From contig JARGNX010000010.1 of NCBI GenBank assembly GCA_029210045.1, positions 1-64,000 of the forward strand: a DNA stretch of 64,000 nucleotides, read 5' to 3'. This DNA is from Coxiellaceae bacterium (GTDB taxonomy: Bacteria > Pseudomonadota > Gammaproteobacteria > Coxiellales > Coxiellaceae). A model generated the notes under the pieces. It worked only from the letters and a program-made list of their open reading frames with translations. It was not told where the DNA came from and ran no database searches. The position numbers and the translations under genes were made by a program. Positions within the stretch are counted from its first letter, which is position 1. Each line of letters starts with the position of its first letter. This document shows positions 61,526-64,000 of this stretch, one piece after another.

Positions 61526-64000
61526 ATGAGTAGACGAGAGCCAGCAGCAGAAGCACGTCTAATTGGACAGGCATTATTTGCGCCTAACGGTGAGCGCGGT
61601 TTTGATGCTTTTATACGGCTGCGTGATCATTATGATAAGGCGAAGGTTTTTGAGCATCTAGAAAAGGCATTTACGTCAAGCCTTCCTATAGAGCAAAAGA
61701 TAAGTGCTTATAAACACCTGTGCTCAATGGACACGCATAAGGTATTTCTGAACTACTTACACAGTCGGCTGCCAGAAATTTTGATGAGTATTCCAGATCC
61801 AATTAATAAAGAACAGTTCTTATTAGCCGCATGGGCTGAGTCGCGTGATGTGATTTTTAAGAAACAATTGCAAGCTTTGAAGCAACCAACACAATTGGCA
61901 ACATTGGAAATTCAATTTCCTGACTTAACTGAAGCTGATCAGCAACGTAAATTAATGACTTTAATTGAGACGGGAAATTCAACGGCTATATTGTATTGGC
62001 AGATCAAACAACCTACTTTGTTAAGAGCAGCACAAGCTAGGGCTGTAGGCGAGTCAAAAGATGGATCTAGTGACAATGATAGTGACGATGGAAGTTACAT
62101 TGATAATGATTTGATGTTGCTCGATATGATGGAACAGCCTGTTATTTTTGTTAGCACAAAAGTCATAAGCAACGAGGATGACGATGTTGTTCGAAGAGTT
62201 GTCAGTTTACATACGGAGCGTATTGAAGACCTTCAGCGCTATATAGAGTTTAAGCTTGCTCAGCATCCACAGAGTCCATTCTATTATCGCTTGGCTAGTG
62301 AATTATTGCTAAATATTAAAGGGGTTTGTATGACTCCAGAATTGGATACGGACATTTTAAAGTATAAAACTTATGCGAGCACTTATGGTGACATTGATTA
62401 TTCAAGGGAATTGTATACAGCTAATGAACCTAGTGATTTATTACACAGAGCAGAGAGGCAGGACAAGGCGGCAATTTATATGCTGCATGCGTTAGCCGGT
62501 GTGCCAGTAGCTGAGTGTGATGAAAGCGCTGTATCGGATATATTAATGAGCATCAAAGACCGTCCGGATATAAAGCATGCCTATCGGCAAGCATTGGCGG
62601 AATGTTATTTGATGGGCCATACCGTTGCTAGGGATGTAATTTATGCTAATCAATTATTGGATCTAGATACATCGTTATCGAGATCTAGCGTTGCAGAAGC
62701 TAAGGCAGGTGGTGACCCTGCTATAGAGGAAAGAGCGCAACTTGCTTTATATGATTGCCCTTACAGTATGCGTTATGGTGAAGTTGTAAGACCTGGTGTG
62801 GCTGATATGGATAGTTTTAAGCAAAAACAATTAAGTACACACATGCTAAATATTGGTTGCCCTCTGGAGGCTGTTATTGCATATGGCGAGTCATTTGTGC
62901 CGGGGTTGTCGGTTGCTGGTGAATTGCTATCCGGCAGTTATGAGCGTTATACCGGACAGTCTATCGCTGAGCATTTTTCAGATTATATTCGAACAGCGAC
63001 ACCTGAGTCAGAAAGTTTTTCAGCCGCTGAGCTAATGGGCTTGGAAACAAGTGTCTATCGTAATTTAAATTCCGCCAATAGCGCTACTTCTGATGATATC
63101 TACGAACGCCTAAGGCGTGGTGAGGTGGTGGATATTTTCTCAGGTTGGTCTACGCACTCACTCCAATGTAGCTTTAAAATGATTAATGGCGAATGCTATT
63201 TAATGTATGCCAATAGTGGTGGTGGTTCGCATGTGACTGGATCGGGGATAACACTATACCATATTGGTAACCGCGAAATGCTTGGTTCAGCTAATTTTGT
63301 GGCAAGATTGCGGGCTGATATTTCAGATCCACGGTATGTTTTATCACACGATAAGCGGCGTCACGGTTTAGGTAAGGATCTGCAGCTAACGCCTGTAGGC
63401 TTCGTGCCAAAGAATCGACAAAAAACGGGTAACTGTGCCGTCAAAGCGGCTAAAAACCAAGTACTCATGCATTTGATGTATTCAAAGCTGGAGTCATTTT
63501 GCAAGGCTGAGGATTGCCCTCCAAGCCAAGCATTATTGGAGCGTTCACATCACATGGCTTATGAGTGGTATAAACCATTTGTCGCGTATAGTCGTCGTCA
63601 ATCGGTGCATGCCACATTGAAATTTTGCGATGAAGGTTATCCTGCGCATATTGAGCCGGCGCAGTATCCATCGGTTATTAAGCAAATACTGAATTACATC
63701 AACACTAAAGACAGTGGTAATCAAGCTGATTTAATGAAGCTGTTATTACCCGTGCAGAAATTTTTACTAGCAACGGATATTGCAGGAAAGACTGAGTTGT
63801 TGGTGAAATTGAATGACACCAAGTTGAAATTATTACAAAACACGATAGCTAAAGATGCCCAACATATTTGTGCGGTGTTGGATGCGTTTACGCCTGAAGA
63901 GTTAGCGCCGCATGCTGGGTTGCTTGATGCCATTATGATAGAAGCGGTTAGGCATGGCGATATTGCTGCGATTGAGCGTTGCCAGGAGCGAGGGTGTTCG
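61526..64000 (+). CDS. Large protein with His-Asn-Gln-Cys module (paralogue 3), cut by window end
   Basis: Open for 825 codons to the last base of the window, so the C-terminus is missing. It begins MSRREPAAEARLIGQALF, has an acidic linker (SDNDSDDGSYIDNDL) near 185 and helical Sel1-like stretches (LAECYLMGHTVARDVIYAN). The module shared with the genes at 9972 and 12754 is RGEVVDIFSGWST, His544, Asn563, GLGKDLQL, Gln632 and Cys637 in QKTGNCAV. After it come helices ending EAVRHGDIAAIERCQERG, which looks like the first half of an ankyrin repeat. Function unknown; a hydrolase or transferase is inferred. Confidence 0.7.
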   Translation, partial: MSRREPAAEARLIGQALFAPNGERGFDAFIRLRDHYDKAKVFEHLEKAFTSSLPIEQKISAYKHLCSMDTHKVFLNYLHSRLPEILMSIPDPINKEQFLLAAWAESRDVIFKKQLQALKQPTQLATLEIQFPDLTEADQQRKLMTLIETGNSTAILYWQIKQPTLLRAAQARAVGESKDGSSDNDSDDGSYIDNDLMLLDMMEQPVIFVSTKVISNEDDDVVRRVVSLHTERIEDLQRYIEFKLAQHPQSPFYYRLASELLLNIKGVCMTPELDTDILKYKTYASTYGDIDYSRELYTANEPSDLLHRAERQDKAAIYMLHALAGVPVAECDESAVSDILMSIKDRPDIKHAYRQALAECYLMGHTVARDVIYANQLLDLDTSLSRSSVAEAKAGGDPAIEERAQLALYDCPYSMRYGEVVRPGVADMDSFKQKQLSTHMLNIGCPLEAVIAYGESFVPGLSVAGELLSGSYERYTGQSIAEHFSDYIRTATPESESFSAAELMGLETSVYRNLNSANSATSDDIYERLRRGEVVDIFSGWSTHSLQCSFKMINGECYLMYANSGGGSHVTGSGITLYHIGNREMLGSANFVARLRADISDPRYVLSHDKRRHGLGKDLQLTPVGFVPKNRQKTGNCAVKAAKNQVLMHLMYSKLESFCKAEDCPPSQALLERSHHMAYEWYKPFVAYSRRQSVHATLKFCDEGYPAHIEPAQYPSVIKQILNYINTKDSGNQADLMKLLLPVQKFLLATDIAGKTELLVKLNDTKLKLLQNTIAKDAQHICAVLDAFTPEELAPHAGLLDAIMIEAVRHGDIAAIERCQERGCS

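Noticed and set aside
62853-63035. Open frame of 60 codons within the edge paralogue
   Set aside because: Out-of-frame shadow of the 825-codon frame that runs to the window end and carries the conserved module.

Overview
The window looks like a chromosome segment of a gammaproteobacterium, probably of the Legionellales type (host-associated or intracellular). The housekeeping genes have gammaproteobacterial order (leuS-lptE-holA-nadD-rsfS-rlmH-mrdA-rodA-mltB, minCDE, lnt-corC, cyoABCD). Between them lie very large orphan proteins with Sel1-like or ankyrin-like segments, an EnhB-like periplasmic protein, and many palindromic repeats of the 'GTCATCCCGG' and 'GTCATTGCGAG' kinds. The genus cannot be fixed from the sequence alone.

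Layout. 1-330: 3' end of a tRNA-Leu(UAA) followed by two copies of a structured repeat. 0.4-1.1 kb: HEPN/MNT toxin-antitoxin pair. 1.2-8.2 kb: VOC protein, secreted berberine-bridge-like FAD oxidoreductase, quinone-oxidoreductase-like MDR, an AsnB-like protein lacking its glutaminase N-terminus, and a LolC/E permease with LolD. 8.3-15.4 kb: an accessory block with an orphan protein, two small secreted Cys-rich proteins sharing a new-looking repeat, and two very large paralogues. 15.5-31.3 kb: conserved core with minCDE, DoxX, yciA, a flavin monooxygenase, and the long minus-strand envelope/translation/NAD operon from leuS to a TPR-methyltransferase. 31.3-33.9 kb: repeats and three orphan genes. 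34-48 kb: lnt, corC, hemH, trpR, a POT transporter, thpR, a secreted beta-propeller, a PduO-type cobalamin adenosyltransferase, an OYE-family reductase, tRNA-Asn flanked by the same structured repeat as tRNA-Leu, an aspartate aminotransferase, uvrB and dedA. 48.1-50.6 kb: three orphan genes, one with a possible permuted papain-like Cys/His arrangement. 50.8-54.6 kb: cytochrome bo3 oxidase cyoABCD without cyoE. 54.6-57.9 kb: repeats, an 825-residue orphan and a small secreted protein. 58-60.8 kb: a TVP38/DedA - CDP-alcohol phosphatidyltransferase - flavin disulfide reductase operon. 60.9-64 kb: EnhB-like protein and a third large paralogue cut by the window edge.

The main unexplained signals are two. 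First, three proteins (starts 9972, 12754 and 61526) share a C-terminal module with invariant His, Asn, Gln and Cys at near-identical spacing (His to Asn 19, Gln to Cys 5, His to Cys 93-94 residues). This suggests an undescribed cysteine protease or acyltransferase-like family fused to Sel1-like helical repeats, plausibly secreted effectors. Second, a repeat lies directly at the 3' end of both tRNA genes in the window, and its hairpin stems differ by paired, compensating substitutions. This suggests a structured RNA or DNA element linked to tRNA genes.

The palindromic repeats also enter coding sequence: one is inserted in frame inside nadD, and a related one lies in the leader of a small secreted protein.
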